Assembly: GCA_013399875.1 (NCBI GenBank)
Contig: VXAZ01009370.1
Coordinates: forward strand, 1,515,421 to 1,579,420
Direction: 5' to 3'
From: Gymnorhina tibicen
Taxonomy: Eukaryota; Chordata; Aves; Passeriformes; Artamidae
Length of the DNA: 64,000 nucleotides
The translations under genes were made by a program, and so were the position numbers. Under the pieces are notes generated by a model. That model was not told the DNA's origin and made no database searches. It worked only from the letters and a program-made list of their open reading frames with translations. Below, one piece after another: positions 28,741 to 42,900 of the stretch. Numbering within the stretch: the stretch's first letter is position 1; each line of letters begins with the position of its first letter.

Positions 28741-31015
28741 CCATGCTAATTTAGGGCACGCTCCCTGCTCCCTTCCCACCTGCCCATGCAGAAGTTCAAA
28801 CACTTTTTGGCTTTATATTTGGAGTTTACCATGCAAGAGCTACTGAATACTGAACTGCACTGAGTTAAGTGCCCAAGACTTTGCAGATAAACAACTACCA
28901 TCAAAACAGGACAGAGCTTACACAGCGTGTGGACCAATACATTAAAAAAAGAGCATGAAATTCTTATTTGTAGAGCTGCCTAACCAGCTGTGCATGTCAA
29001 AGCTTCAGAACAAAATGAGAAATAGGGGATCAGAGCATCTAGCGTTGCAAACCTCCTCCTGCAAACCCCAGACCTTCTGAGTGCCGGCAGACAGCTCAGC
29101 TCCAGCCCCCGCACACCATTTCCCCCAGAAATGCCCCGCAGAGGGGCCAGGGGATGCACTGGTGCCCTGTCCTCCTGCCCGTCACAGGGGACTTTCACCC
29201 AGAGAACCACAAGTTTGGCTTTTCAAGCTTGCTTCAATCCCAAATCCTGAGAAGCTTCGGTGCTTTTGCCACCGAGGACAAGCACGCACGCGGTTACTGC
29301 GAGATAATCGCTCCCCAGGAGTGAGTGTGTCTTAATTCCTCAGAGCTGGGATTTCCCAGAAAAGCACACGCACCCCTGAACTCGCCTCCCTGCTGCTGTT
29401 AACATTCCTTAACTTGTGGCAAAGGGTGATGTGCCTCTCTGAGCTGGAAAGGAGGTGTGATTGCCTGAGACTGCTTCTCGGTTACAAAGGAAATGGGAAC
29501 TGCTTTGATACGGTGTGGTTATTTCATTGCTCTAATAGAGCAAGCTATGCAACCTCTCAGTTTCCTTATTTATTTTGTTTTAACTGCTGTCTCATTACTG
29601 CTCCTGTCAGCAAACAAAATCTCTGTGAAGAGTGCCCAACTTATTCTTTGCCCTAAGCTGGTTCTGCAGTTCGTGGTAACCCCTCATTTTTCACATGTGT
29701 TTTCTTCCCAGCCAGAATTTTGCCTAAACAAGGAATATGGAGCAGTACTTTGTTGCTCACCATTCCCCAGCTGAGCTCTGGCACTGGCCCCATCCCACTG
29801 CTGTGGGATCAGTACACCCCTGAGGCTGATTTCCCCTCACTGACACGTCTCCCACCTGGATTATTTCCACCTGCAGAGGGTTACACGTTCGGGAATGTGC
29901 TGGCATTGCCACTTTGAGCATTTCTCAGGGAGTTACTTACTGCCTGGAGGCTGCCAAGGTGACTTAAAAGTGCAAATACTCCTGGGTGCTCCTAAACCTC
30001 TCAAGAACTTGGGAACAATGTTCCTCAGCCTCAGTCAGAGGATGCCTGAACTTCTCAGGTAGAACACAGCCCTGGATCATCTTAGTATTAACTCAAATGT
30101 TTCACTCCCTGGCTAAATTTGAGTTAGTTTACTGTATCTTCCTCAGCCTTGGTTGCTCATTTATTGCATGAGGAAGAGCGCATGGGGTTGGAAGCTTTTT
30201 TTAGTAGCCATTTCACAGAATAATCATGCTGTTTTACAAAACTATAAAAAAAACCCTTTACTTTCCCTCTAAAATTTTCCTCTTCCAGGCTGGAAACCTT
30301 CCCTGCTAATCCACTCTTTATATTAAGGGCACCACATGAGTCACAAATTACACTGGAAACTGCACATCAGGGTCCTTTAAGCTTGCAACCGTCTGCACGG
30401 AGGGTGGGTTAACACTCTGCAGCCCACAGGGAGTCACTGGGTTATTCCCAGGGGAAAATCAAACCGTATTAGTATCTCTTCTCTCTCCTCCACCTCCACT
30501 GAGAAGGAGGATTTTAACCTACTGGCCTCCATGTGGGCCCTGCTGCTGGGGAGCTGCAAATACAGTCCCTGCTTCCCACAAGAGCATCATCCCTCTCCTC
30601 CTTTAATCCCAGTTATAGACACAGCATTTTAGGGAAAAAATGGAGGTGCAGATTTTGAGGAGAATCACTTAAAACGACAGTGGATGCAGGATTTCAAAAG
30701 GGTTCAGTATTGGCCTCAACTGCTCCTCTTTTAAAAAAAAAAAAAAACACAAAACCTACTGAAATCTCTGAAAAATATTCCAGATGAAAAGAAAAAGAGC
30801 AGAAGGATGCTAGGGGAAGTGCTCCGTGGCACTGCAAGGGAAGGAAGGCTGTGGCTGGCTTGGCTGCTCAGGGCAATCACTGTTTTATATAAACATCTCC
30901 CATCAAGTGCAATCGTTCGGTGAACTCCCACGCTCGAGGTGCAGAGGAATGTTCACGCTTGGTGGGTTGCAAAAATGCACCCACTCAGAGCTGGAGTGGA
31001 GATAAAGAAAGGGAT

Positions 31016-31032
31016 CTGTGTGTGTGTGTGTA
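31016..31032 (+). repeat. (TG)n dinucleotide microsatellite
   Basis: A short uninterrupted TG run of about eight units in intron 3. Confidence 0.85.
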
Positions 31033-31676
31033 CAGGCAGACAGAGGGAACACTTTCCTCTGGCTGTGCTGCACCAGTGCTCAGTGTGAGACAGGTGTGCT
31101 CCCCTTTCTCACTCTTAGACACTAGTTTCAGCTAATTTAAACGTTTAAGTCTGTCTATGTTGAGGATATTTGGTAAGATAAGGGGAGATTTCAATAAAGT
31201 GTGCGAGGGTTGATAACAAAAGCAGAGCTTAGAAAAAACAGCACATGAAAAAAGAGGCAAGAGTAGAGGACAAGAGAAGGGAGGAAAATTCTGCAAAAGA
31301 TGTGCAGTAAAAGCTTTAGTGAAATGATATTGTTGCCAGGTTTTTGGTTTTTTTTGTGGAGCTGATTTATGACATGCAGCTGCTTTTCTCTAACACTGAA
31401 TGTCTGGTTACCTCTCCTTGAATTTTTAACTGTGTTTAAATGTCTACAAAATGTGAAGCTTATCTACTGTATGTACAGTGTGATAGCTGTCTGTGTGCAC
31501 AGCCCAGAGGAGTTTGGTTTCAAAGACAGAATGATGTTTTTCCCAAAGCCAAGGACACTTGTATTTCAGTTTTCCTACTGTGAGGATAAGTATATGGCAG
31601 AGCAAAGCGATTGTGTGATTAAACCACTGGACTTCATTGTCCCATTCCTGCAGCACTTACTGTTTTTCCTCTGGGT

Positions 31677-31739
31677 CTGATCCAACTTTCCTTCTACTCA
31701 GTGAAAGGTTTCCCATGAGTTCAAGGTGAACTGGATCAG
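31677..31739. repeat. Degenerate palindromic element with CTGATCCA termini
   Basis: CTGATCCA (31677-31684) is the exact reverse complement of TGGATCAG (31732-31739). The interior is an imperfect palindrome with words such as CCCATGAGTTCAA. It resembles a dispersed palindromic repeat common in reptile and bird genomes, but I cannot name it with certainty. Confidence 0.4.
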
Positions 31740-32718
31740 TAAAGACAGAGCCAGTTCATAAACTGGGACCTGACCTGCCTGTACTCAAATTTAAAGGGCA
31801 GTGAATTCGCGGGAAAAGCTCCCCGTTGACTCCAGAGGATTGTGGAACAGATGCAGACTCAACCAAATAATTAATGAGCCACCTGTGACAGCAAACACCC
31901 CGTTCTTGTCCACGCCTGGATGAGGGGGACAGAAGACATAACCTCTGCTTTTAGCATTTAGTTTAAATATGTCCATGATATCCTCCACAGCTCTTGCCAG
32001 TATCAAGGCGGATAATGCAGGATTAGGCAAGAGCCAGGAGTTGAAGAATCTTAAATGAATATTGGAATTTCAACTCTGTCGAAAGCACACTGTGTGTCTG
32101 ACACTTTCAGGACCTGAGATCTCAGATGGCAAAGAATGCACAAGCCATCTTCTTGTGTTTTATTAGAGGTCCCTCGAATTTCCTCCTTAGGCAATCTCCA
32201 GCAGGCTGCTATTACCAAATGCCTAAGTGAATTCCAATAAAGTTAAGTGAAGATCTTCATTTTATCACAAATATTGGCAAGAATTAAACCTGGAGGGGTT
32301 TTTTGTTTATTTTTTTTTCCCAGGCCCTGTTTTCCATGCAGCTCACAGGCAGTGATTGTATTGACAGAACTGCTCAAAAGCAATATGAGTGTCAGAAACT
32401 ATCACAGGATTAGTTACAGCCAGCCAGAGCACCTTCTGACTGAATCAGCCTATTGGTTCGAACAGGTGGAAGAGGAAACCAAAGGAAACAAAATAAAGTG
32501 GGTTCCTTGCTCGTCTCCAGGAAAACGAGGAAAATGACCCAAAAGTGCAAAGAAGATTAAATTTGACATTCCATTTTTTATACATACACAGATCTTTTTA
32601 GTCACCTCTTTACAAATATTAGCGCTACCCTTTGATTTCCAGCATCACATATGCTGGTGCCACGATGTCACACCGTCACATTCTCCAAATCTGGGATTTC
32701 ACCTACATACCTACGGTG

Positions 32719-32754
32719 CAGTCTGAGAGCATGAGTTGGGGTGCTCTCAGACTG
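32719..32754. repeat. Perfect 13-bp inverted repeat with 10-nt loop
   Basis: CAGTCTGAGAGCA (32719-32731) and TGCTCTCAGACTG (32742-32754) are exact reverse complements around TGAGTTGGGG. Not part of any repeat I recognise. Confidence 0.85.
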
Positions 32755-32844
32755 ACATGCCCCAGGAATGTCAGGAAATCACCACCTCCTGCTCCCACCA
32801 CCTGGTTCTGACAGGGAGCAGAGGCCAGAACAGTGGGGACACTG

Positions 32845-32878
32845 AAAAAAACAAACAACAACAACAAAAAAAAACCCA
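32845..32878 (+). repeat. A-rich (AAC)n low-complexity tract
   Basis: A run of A with interspersed CAA units, about 34 bp, in intron 3. Confidence 0.75.
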
Positions 32879-35800
32879 CTCTTCCATAAAATCCTATAAA
32901 AATTAAACACTCAGTTGTTCTTAATCTTTTTCACCCAGAGGAGCAAATAAGAGGACAAGTCAAGTGAAGTCAAGTCTTTTAGGGCACATTTCCAGATACA
33001 CCTTTTCTTCCCACACCATGCAGTAAGTCTTTAAACGACATCCTAAATCTGATTGCCTTTGCAGCAGACCAGTAAGCCCTGTGGACAAACAGCAGATCTA
33101 TTTTTGATATGACCTTAATAGTTAAATCCTGCCATTAGGTACGTGCACACAGCTCCCAGGGACATAGCAAGGCTTCCCCTTCATCTTGCAGAGCTGGTTT
33201 TGCTAATGATTAACTCTGGAAGTTTAATGAAGACATTGTTTCCACTTATCTACAGGTCAGATGGCAATTGCAAAGCAACTTAGTTGTTAGATGGCTGTGG
33301 ATTCCCTGCTGATATGTCTGATTATTTCCGCACAATGTGCATTTTTAATAGATGACCATATTAAATTATATGCTTCTGCCTTATTATTTTCATGATTTTT
33401 AATGCTTTTCAATTCCTTTAGTTTGTAATAAAGAAGGAAGAATGACTCATGCTAATGATGTACCTATGTATTACATCTGCATCTTTAAAATTATTGGAAC
33501 TTCTTTTCTAGAGGCATATCAAAGACTAATAGCTTAAAATTGTTGATTTTTATCATGAAAATAAAGAAGATTGAGGCCTTTTTTTTCTCCAAAGACAGCG
33601 AGATTTTTCTTCTTTCTGAACTATTCTGAGAGATCCAGCCAAAACTTTCCACACACAAGCCTCATGCCCAGCTGAATTCCCTCCTGCACAAAGCTCCTTT
33701 GTGCCAGTTCCACCCAACTCCAGCTCTGAAAACTGATCTCCTCCAACACCACGGGGCAAACACATGCACTCCACGCCGGTACCACCTTTGAGGGATGGGA
33801 AAACCTGTCCTGGGTTGCCAAAGAACAGTCATGGTCCACTTCCAGAGCAGAGCATGTGGCTTCAAGCAAACCCCATCCGAGTGCGCTGCACAGAGCTGGG
33901 AGGGAAGGAGGAAAGGCACAAAGACCCACAAAGCTGCTTTGTGGGAGTTTAAATCTGTGTCTGAGTGCGACTCCTTGACCTGCAATCAGACAGGCAGCCC
34001 CTGGCATGTGGCATTCAGCCTCTCCTCTGGGACACGGGAGTGTGGGGACACTGAGGTTTGAGAAGCAGCGAGAAAGGTCTATGAATTGCAGGAGAATTTT
34101 CTCGCTTCTTTATAAATGCAACTACTACTGTAACGTTATTCAACTAAAAATAACCGAGCCAGTTCTAGCTCCAAATGTGATCAGCCCATAAATAGTCGGA
34201 TAAACTCCTTCCAGGCACATCATGTACTTGATTTCCATTTGCAACACGTACTAAAGCTCTGCTTATGCATAAGTAATGCCTACGAATGAGAGATGGTAAA
34301 TTTTCCTTCTTAAGCACACGAACCACTCTCACCTTACTGAGCAAAGACACACAATGCTGCTTTTACACACCGTGTGATCTTTGTGCTGTCTGAGCACTGC
34401 AAGAGCCACTGCTGGTGTTGTAGAGGGGAGATTTTAACACCGGAATTGCAGATTTCAAAAAACAACATACGCTCACAGATAAAAGCAAGGCTGTGAGGAA
34501 CTTATGGGGACCTTGCATTTCCAGAACTGCTTAAAAGAAGTTCCGTTTTCACCACACTCATCAACTGTGTGTGTTTGGGGTGGCGGGGTAGGCTCCAGAG
34601 CTCTTCATTTCCCTTCACCTTAGTTTGCACTTCCAAGTCCTAACCCTGGGTTACAAATTCAGAGCCACTTTGATGGATCACAGTTTGGCTGCCATGATGT
34701 TAAGTTAAACAACAGTCTCATTCCACACTATAATTACTGCAAACAATTTCACTGTCTAAGAGGTGCTTTACAAGGTTATGCATTAGCTAATGCTGCTTCT
34801 GTCACTGTTCATCACATGAATATTCTCCTTACCTGGTGTGTCTGTGTGTGCCTGAAAGAACTGTGGCATTTTTAACGGCATAATTTCCTGGGATGAACTG
34901 AAAATCAGCACAGCATGGCCTGCATTATTTATATGCTGAGTCCTACAAATGGCAAGGAAAACACCGTAGATTTCCTGGAAATAAATATATTCATTATCCT
35001 GAAGCCTTGTGCACAGTAGCCAATATGTCACTGAAAGAATTTAATTAATACCTCAAAAGCATCTTCATTTTGCTAGATTTGTAACAAAAATAGAATGCCT
35101 AGGCACATTATAATTCGAAGACAAAAGACTCCTTGCCCACCCCAAAATACCCCATGTTGATAAATGTAGAAACATGCCCTACTGTTGCTGCTAATCAGTA
35201 GAAAATTCTCAGCATTTTTACAGCATGAGATAAATTGTAGATTGAGCCGATTGGGGATACTAATGACAGAAACCATAAAATATTTTGTAACATCAATTAT
35301 GACTAAAGGGAAAGGACTTGCACCATAGATCAGCAGAATATTTTGCAGCCGTGCTTCATTTAAGACTATGATTTCTGAACATGATTTGGGAGTTGATTTG
35401 CCAAGAAGAATGTTCAGGAATATATAATTGGCAGCTCTGCAACTGTGGTGCTTCTGCAGTTCAGCTGTAGCTGCAGAATTACCTTTGATGGAAGGCTGCA
35501 GGTCTGTGGAACCTGACAGATCACCAGGCTCCAGTTGAGTTGTCCAAATCATACTGGATTCAATAATGAATGATCCGATTTTGGTTAGAGCCTTAAAATG
35601 GTTATGTTATGTTCAATCCTAAACTAAAAAGTGATCTGAGAACTAAAAAATGCTCTCCCTAAAACTCAGGTTTGTTTTCACATGTTCCTTACTGTTATGC
35701 CCAGACTACATCCCTGACCACGCTGCACAGTCAGATGCCAAGGAAATGCCAATTTCTGCCTTTTGACATGCAGGTCTTATCAGAGGAGGCCACTATTTTC

Positions 35801-37628
35801 TGCTTTACACTCTGTCACATGTTTCAAACCATCGTTGTAACTTCACCAGCTTGCTTTTAAAAACCTACTTAGAAGGATCCTTCCATCCTGATGGAATTGC
35901 CATTTTGAAAGCAGAGATGATAACCAGAGAAATAAATTGAAATGGGGACTGTGACAAGGAGAAAAGTTACATAGCAAAAGAGGAAAAGCCAGGCTCCTAT
36001 TTTCTTCCCTTCTTCTCCTTGACACAAAAATTATTTGCCCCAAAATAAACCAACCAGTAGATTCTGAACCAACAAATTTAAAAGTAGCTGTCCTCCTCCT
36101 GGTGCAGAATAAATTCCCAATAGTTATACACCACAGGAAAGTAACTTCCCACCCAGATACCACTTGTATTCCTCACGCCAGCCTTGCTGCAGCTCTGCAT
36201 TAGAGACAGACAATATCTGGTCACAAGGTGGTTAAATTAAATCTTTCCTCAACACAGAGGAGTTATCCACGTTCAGCCTACAGTGTTCCAGCCAAATAAT
36301 GCTTTGCTAATGATGTCTGCAGTTAGATGACAAATCAGGCTACTTAAATTGCCTCGGCACATACATCCTTTACAGGCAGGGTATCCAGGTAACCATCCTA
36401 GCACGGCTCCAAGGTGGGAGGGAGAAAGCAAGAGCTAATTTCTTCAGCTAGGTGGAAAATTAATCCTGAAGAGATCTGTGTGGTTTTTTATGGTCAATTG
36501 AAAGGAAAAAAATGATTTAAAAATAATTGTTTAAAAAGTATTGTTAAGATACGTGGTTATGAAAGGACAAAATTGCTGTCTTTCAAAAATACAATAATGG
36601 CTAGTTTTGTTCCTGAAAATAATTAAAAGTATTTAAAAGCTCTCAATAGGAAGGTTTTCTGTACTTTAATCATGTTAGCATCAACATGCTTCAAATGCCA
36701 GGAAAATATCAGTGTGGAATGTCAGGTGCTGCAAACAAACACCTTTTTGCAAGTGTAACGTTACATAAAATATAAAATACTGGATTGTCTTGTCTTGTTC
36801 TGTTTTCCCTAAAACAAGCTCAGCACCACTTCCAATAGCTGGTAAAGAAGATGCTATTGCTGACCAGTATTAGATTTCATTATGGCCACACTTGAGCAGT
36901 CTGTTGATGTCCTTGAGCGCCTTTGAGAAGATTTAGCTCATCAGTGATGCTGGTTTGGGTGGACGTGGGGGATACGGCAACGCTTTTGTGCCCTGGCCTA
37001 GGCTGAAGCTTGTTCAGGGTCTCAGCAAAGGCTTCTCTGCCAAGGAGCCACATGGAGAGGCAGAAGTTGGGACAGGCTCCCAACCTCCACTGTGGTCTCC
37101 AATTTGGGCGCCCTGGATATCTTTGGACATCCTAAATATTTTAGGTAGGGGAAGGGGATTCCTCCAGCTGATTCACACACGGAAATGCTGACATAAGACA
37201 AGAGACCAGATTTTATTTCCTCTGCAGGCCAGGAGGGCCCCAGCATTTGACCCCACACACAAGAAAGGGGTAGGACAGGGAAGGGACCCTCAGGCTGCCC
37301 CATCCCTGGGGGGGCTCAGCCATGGATTCTGTCCTGGCACCTGCCAGCCAGGCAGGCTTTTGCCATTTGCCAAGGCAACGGAACCACTCACACCCCAGTG
37401 TCGCCCCTCTCGTGATGCAAACCAGATTTTATGTGTTCACTAAGTCTATTAAACAGGAGAATACAAACAACTTCTGATATCCCTTTCCTTGAAAACTATT
37501 TTGGAAAATATGACTCATTTACTTCTCTTCTAAACAGGAGAAGTAATATATTCCAGCACTCCCTGAGGATGCATTTAACTAGAAGCTAAGCCAGATGTAG
37601 AAACGTCTGCAAAGGTTTTCATTCCTTT

Positions 37629-37664
37629 CATAAAAAAAAAGAGAGAAAAAAAAAAAAGAAAGGA
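37629..37664 (+). repeat. A/G-rich low-complexity tract
   Basis: Two A runs broken by GAGAG, about 35 bp, in intron 3. Confidence 0.7.
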
Positions 37665-38497
37665 AAACTGTAAAAGAAGAGTCAAGGTATTATTGGGTTT
37701 TAAAGCACTGTTGGCCTTTTGATTACCCTTAAAATCAGATCAGATCACAAAGAAACACAGCGTATGACCAGCTAGAGAAGGTCACATTGCAAAAGAATGC
37801 AGGTGGTCTCATTTTTTAACAGTGAATGCAACAGAAGCACAAATCTTCCAGCCACCAAACAGCCTCTCCTGGCTTGGCAATTGCCACGTATAATATCTGA
37901 TGAACTCTGATGTCTCACTGCTCAAGGATAAAATCCCAGCAGGCAGGGGCTGCAGGAACAGCTACACAGTCAGAGGGGAAAAAATCTTGTATTATTCCAG
38001 CAACCACTTATTTTATTTGCCAGAATTAAAACCTCTTCACAGACAAAAGTGGGGATTTTTTTTTTCATCCCACAAAGCAATTTTAGATTTCTATAGAATC
38101 ATTCAAAAGCAATTAAAATCCTGCTCCTGTTGACGGATTTGTATTCGTTGCTTGCAGTGATGTCAGGCTTTGAAATTCAGGGCTGTTGAGTGTAATTCTT
38201 TGGGGCTTTGGAGTCACTGCTGAGTGCCAGAAAATACATTCCTTAAGTTCACAGATATTAAATGGCTTTGGTAACACCAAAATATTTTCAGTACATGTAG
38301 CTTTTAAATCTAGAAGATACTGCAATAAAGAATTGGTGCAGTATCAGGCAATTCAATACACTTTTTAGGGGAAGGGAAAGATGAGAGAACCCAACAATAT
38401 GAGTACAATTAGCTAAGAGGTATCAGGGAGCTTTTCCAAACTGTCCTGCTGCAAGAGTGACAGGCTTACATTGCCAGGGAAAAGTAAAAAAAAAAAA

Positions 38498-38526
38498 NNN
38501 NNNNNNNNNNNNNNNNNNNNNNNNNN
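38498..38526. other. Assembly gap (29 N) inside a poly(A) tract
   Basis: N bases flanked on both sides by A homopolymer within intron 3. The true length of the A-rich tract is unknown; it may hide a microsatellite or the tail of a retrocopy. Confidence 0.98.
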
Positions 38527-39892
38527 TAAAAAAAAAAAAAAAAAAAAGAACAAAATCCTTCACAAACAAGCAAGTAAACAACACAAACCCAGAATCGACA
38601 TAAAAGTTATTCGTAGTCCACATCCATTTAAAGGTCTGTGTTATTTAAACCAGACAGTGAGCCTCCCAACACCAGTGTTTGCTTTGGCATCGTTCCGTAT
38701 AACAAAAGAAATTGTTGTTAAAAATGTAATTCAGATGTCAGCAACAGGAGGCCGTTCCCAATCGCAGAGACACAAAATGGCAGGATTAATGCTGCTGGGC
38801 CTGGAAGTGCATCGGAGGGATGAGCACTGAGTTACAGCCCCGAATGAAAGGAGCCAGCCCCGCCATGCACAGCGGGGGTCTGGGCACCTCCTGCAGTACC
38901 GGTCCCGTTCTGATCACTGACAAGTCCTTTCTCCTGCCAAAGGATGCAGCACGTAATGGGAAAAGTGTAGGGTCAACAATATTGGACACAGAACCTTGCC
39001 AAAACATCAGCAAAGCACTGATCAGTGATTATGACTATTGGCTTATCAGCACCACTGATGTCCTACTGAGACTGGCATCACCCCAAGAATCTGGTGTTTG
39101 TGGGCAAACAGGGCCATTTCTGTCCTTAGGCCACATTTAGACTACAGAATCGCTGCATTGTTGCTCCTTGAAAGGCAAATGCAGACAAAATTAGTGAAAT
39201 AAAGCTATAATCATGCTGCTGCCTGACACAGGAGATTGTTAGCGGTCACTAGGCAGAACTGGCACAAGATACATCATCAGATGATGAGAGCAAAATAAAG
39301 TCTTCAAGGGCACCAGCAGAGCCCAGCTGAAGTCAGCAGGAGAAGAACTGTCCCTTGTGCTGCTGGTGTGGGCACAGCTCGGCCCTTCAGCACAGTCTGG
39401 GCTTGGAGAGCCGTGGGGAGGGAGGGAGGGAACCACGATGGAGTAAACAAGGAGAGGCAGGACTGGTTTCCTGTCCTAATTTTGGGCTTATGTAGCACAA
39501 CCAGCCTAATGGGAGGGATGGGATGTGTGGAACCTGTGTTATATCAGGGACAGATCCTTTATCCTTCACAGTGTCACACCTTACACAGCAGGGAACAAGG
39601 GGAACCAATCCTTTAATTTTTTTTTTTTTTCATCTTCCTCTTCCTCCAAACTCCAAGTAATAGATACAAATAGTTGCTCTCCCGCAAACCACATTTGAAC
39701 TGTGGCTGCCAGGAAATGAAGGAGATTGAGGGGGGCCTGTAAAAGGCTGTTCATTAGTCCTGCCTTCTTTATGAGCTTCTTCAGTCCCAAAGCCAGATGG
39801 GTGTGGGAATGGAGCAGGGGACTCGTGTGTTCAAAGAAATGACAGGATCCAGCCCTGCGAGGAATTCCTTCCCCATCCCTTCAGATTGTGGG

Positions 39893-39918
39893 GTTAATTA
39901 ATAACAGTTAATTAATGA
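39893..39918 (+). promoter_or_regulatory. Two adjacent HNF1/homeodomain-like sites
   Basis: GTTAATTAATAAC (39893-39905) is one base from the HNF1 consensus GTTAATNATTAAC, and GTTAATTAATGA (39907-39918) follows immediately. Inferred from motif only. Confidence 0.3.
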
Positions 39919-42900
39919 TGTGTCAATCATCAAGCAGTGCATGCCTGTGTGAGGAAAGCTGCCCCTCAGGGTGATAAGCATTAAGGCCTTCCCTGGAGAA
40001 AGTCCTTGTGACAATTTCTGAAGCCTCGAAGAGGATGTTTTAATCCCTTTATCTCAGGATTCACTTCAGGCGAGAGCCAGCCTCTCACAGGAAACCACCT
40101 AGCAGAGGTAGTTAAAAAAATAATTGCTGTGCTGTTGCCTTCAAGGTGAGTCTCTGGAGGACACAGGATGGTGGCAAGTGCCAGCTGTCCCCAGTGGGGA
40201 GCTCGGGCTGAAAGCACCTCAGAAACTACCCTGTCCTCGGTGATGGAGTAGCAGGAGCCTGGGGCAGAATGTGGGGGTATCATCCCTGCTGTGAAACACC
40301 CCGTGCCCATGCCAGACACCCCATGTGCCTGCTCTTCCCAGGGTAACTTCAGGAGGGACTGGCATTTGGACAGCAGCACCGAGGAGCTCTGCTCCCGTTC
40401 CCCTCAGCCAGCTGAGCATCCCAGGCTCTTGGCTGCCAGGACAGTCAGCCCATCTGCTCACATGGCACGCTGCCCGCTCACAAGTTGTCAGACAATTTCA
40501 CGGGTGCCAAAAGAACCTGGACTTGAATAGGTGGCCTGGATATGCTGCAAAATCCATCTCCTCTCGCTGACTGCTAACAGAGCAGGGCCTGTCTGTGCTC
40601 ACAGCACCCGGAGCCGCGGCTCACCCCGGACTGGCACTGCCCCTCCACGCTGCAGCATGAAAGCCCCGCCACGCTTCAGGCAAAGCATCAGTGCCCTGAG
40701 TGCTGCTGAGGCACAGAAAAACCAGCTTCTGTACCAAAACACCCAGGGTATGCCAAGATAACTTCAAGGCTCCACGATACCATCGGGCACAAAAGCCTGA
40801 CTCTTGGAAGCGAAGCACAAGTGGAGCAGAAACCCCTGCGGCTCCCCACGGGCAGTGACAAGTAGGTCAGGCAGAGCATAAAAGGGCATGTTTTGGGCTA
40901 AAATCCCACTTACCCAGCTCCTGTACCTTCAAGGCTGCAAAAAAATTTGAGTTGGCTCTGGGTATAGGAAAATTAGGCAGGCAATGGGAAAAGCAGACTC
41001 TGCCCTCCTGGTGGCACTGGGTCAAGCTGAAGGGACAGCTGCTGTCCCCACCTTTTCCAGGGCTGGCACAAGCCCTTCTTGCTGCACCCTATCCTTCTGC
41101 TGCCAACAACCCCCAGCCCCACATTTCAGTCCTATGGAGAAAACCAGGATGTTGCTGTCAGTTGTCTGCCATCCATTGTCAGCCCAGAAGGCAGAGCTGG
41201 CGCTGGAACTACAGCACTGCTCTCCCTCCTCCTGGCTGGGGCTCACTCAGGGCCCTGACACAAAACCTGGGCTTGCAACATGAAAGGCTGAAAAATCTCT
41301 GGGTTTTACGCCCTGGGAATCAGATTTTCTGCTTAATAAACCCCCTAAAGAATCAGATGCAAAAGAGTTTTGTTTGAAAATTTTGGCTGGGTTGCCCTAG
41401 CGTGGTGATTCAAACAGGCACAGAATACAGGGAAACACAAATATGCTCGGTCAAAATTCTCTTCTTGTGTATCATGAGATAGACTCAAACTAAATACAAG
41501 TCAGTCATACTGGAAAACAAAGAAAATTATACCAATTATTGCATTAAACCTAGAGATTTATTTAACATCTCCATTTCTTTTGCTGCTTGCTGCCAGCTAA
41601 TCAAAGCAGTTAAAAATCCATGTACAGCCTGTGTGTAGCTGAGGTCTGTGTGCAATATTTCTGCTATTCCAGGTCTCCATGGCCCAGCCATGGCATTATG
41701 TGTCCTCTGGCCAGGTGAACACCCTGGCATGAAGAATTTGGACTACCAATTAGCAAGGTTTACAAAAGGGCCTTGAAGTGCTAACAGGATCAGTTGGATG
41801 CTGCTGCTGAGAACAGTATCTGGCTTATGTGCTGGCTTGGGGTGTTTTATTATCCATAGCACATAATCCTGCACTTTAAGCTGCTTCTATTTACAACAGT
41901 TTTGCTGTCCCCCCGCTACTCTCCAGCTCCCACACATTTGCAGATGCTACTTACTCTGTGTTTCTGCTACTTCTTCACATGCAAATGAGTCTTTCAGGCT
42001 TTCTCACTTTTATTTACCCATATGCACAACACTACAGCAGGGTGGAAAATTATAAATTAAGAAGAAAAGTACTAAGACTATTGAACTAGACACTGAAAAG
42101 GAAAAAAAGAAATTTTCAGCATGCCCTAAATCTGTGTTATTAACAGCTATTATGGCTATTTGAAACACACTTTTTTTTGTTGGTTTACAGCCGTGAGTCA
42201 CCCACAGCACCACGCCAAGGGCGTAATTTGGATTTGTGCTGCGCCCTCTCTCCTAAGCTTTGCCAAAACCTTCCTGTCTCGACCTGCAAGACACTGTTAC
42301 TTAGGCTGTGGGTCTGTCCTAGAGGCCGCACCATTTTTGCGTTGTCACTGACCACGGGACTGTGCTGCCTGAACTGGTGACCTCTGGAGAAGCTGGACAC
42401 GGGTCCTCAGTCCTACACTTGCTGTTTCACCAGATCCATTTCACTGCTGCTTATCTCCTGCCCCTTTGGATGGCCAGCAGCCCCGACTCAAAAACCTGTA
42501 GAGATGCTGAGGGCTTAAATGAGCTGACAAACTTCAAACAAATCTTGGCACAAGTGGCCAAATCCCCATCTGCCTCCTCCAAAGCGGTGGCGATCCCCAG
42601 AGCTATCTCTGTGCGAGATAAAGACCAGGGGCAGAGAAAGAGCAATTTAGCTCCACAAAACATCCAAAAATAACTCCTCCCAAGGGGACGAGATGAGTAC
42701 GGGCAACTCATCTTCAGGACAAAGCCATGTGTGCTGCTCCAGAGAGAAAACAGCCTCAGCCTGTGGTTCACGCCACAAGTCTTGCACAAATCATCTTCCC
42801 CTCCCTGAATTTTAATCTCTGGAGCCTAGTTTAAGGATTATAAATTGCAGGGAAACAGAGACAAATTCCCACGGAATGTTTCAGGGTAGCAGTATCTGCA

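Noticed and set aside
28336..28803. 155-codon minus-strand ORF across the LTR
   Set aside because: It runs antisense through the LTR and its flank and has no retroviral or host protein features.
32450..32466. TTGGTTCGAACAG, resembling a tRNA T-arm
   Set aside because: No acceptor, anticodon or D arm can be folded around it, so it is not a tRNA gene.
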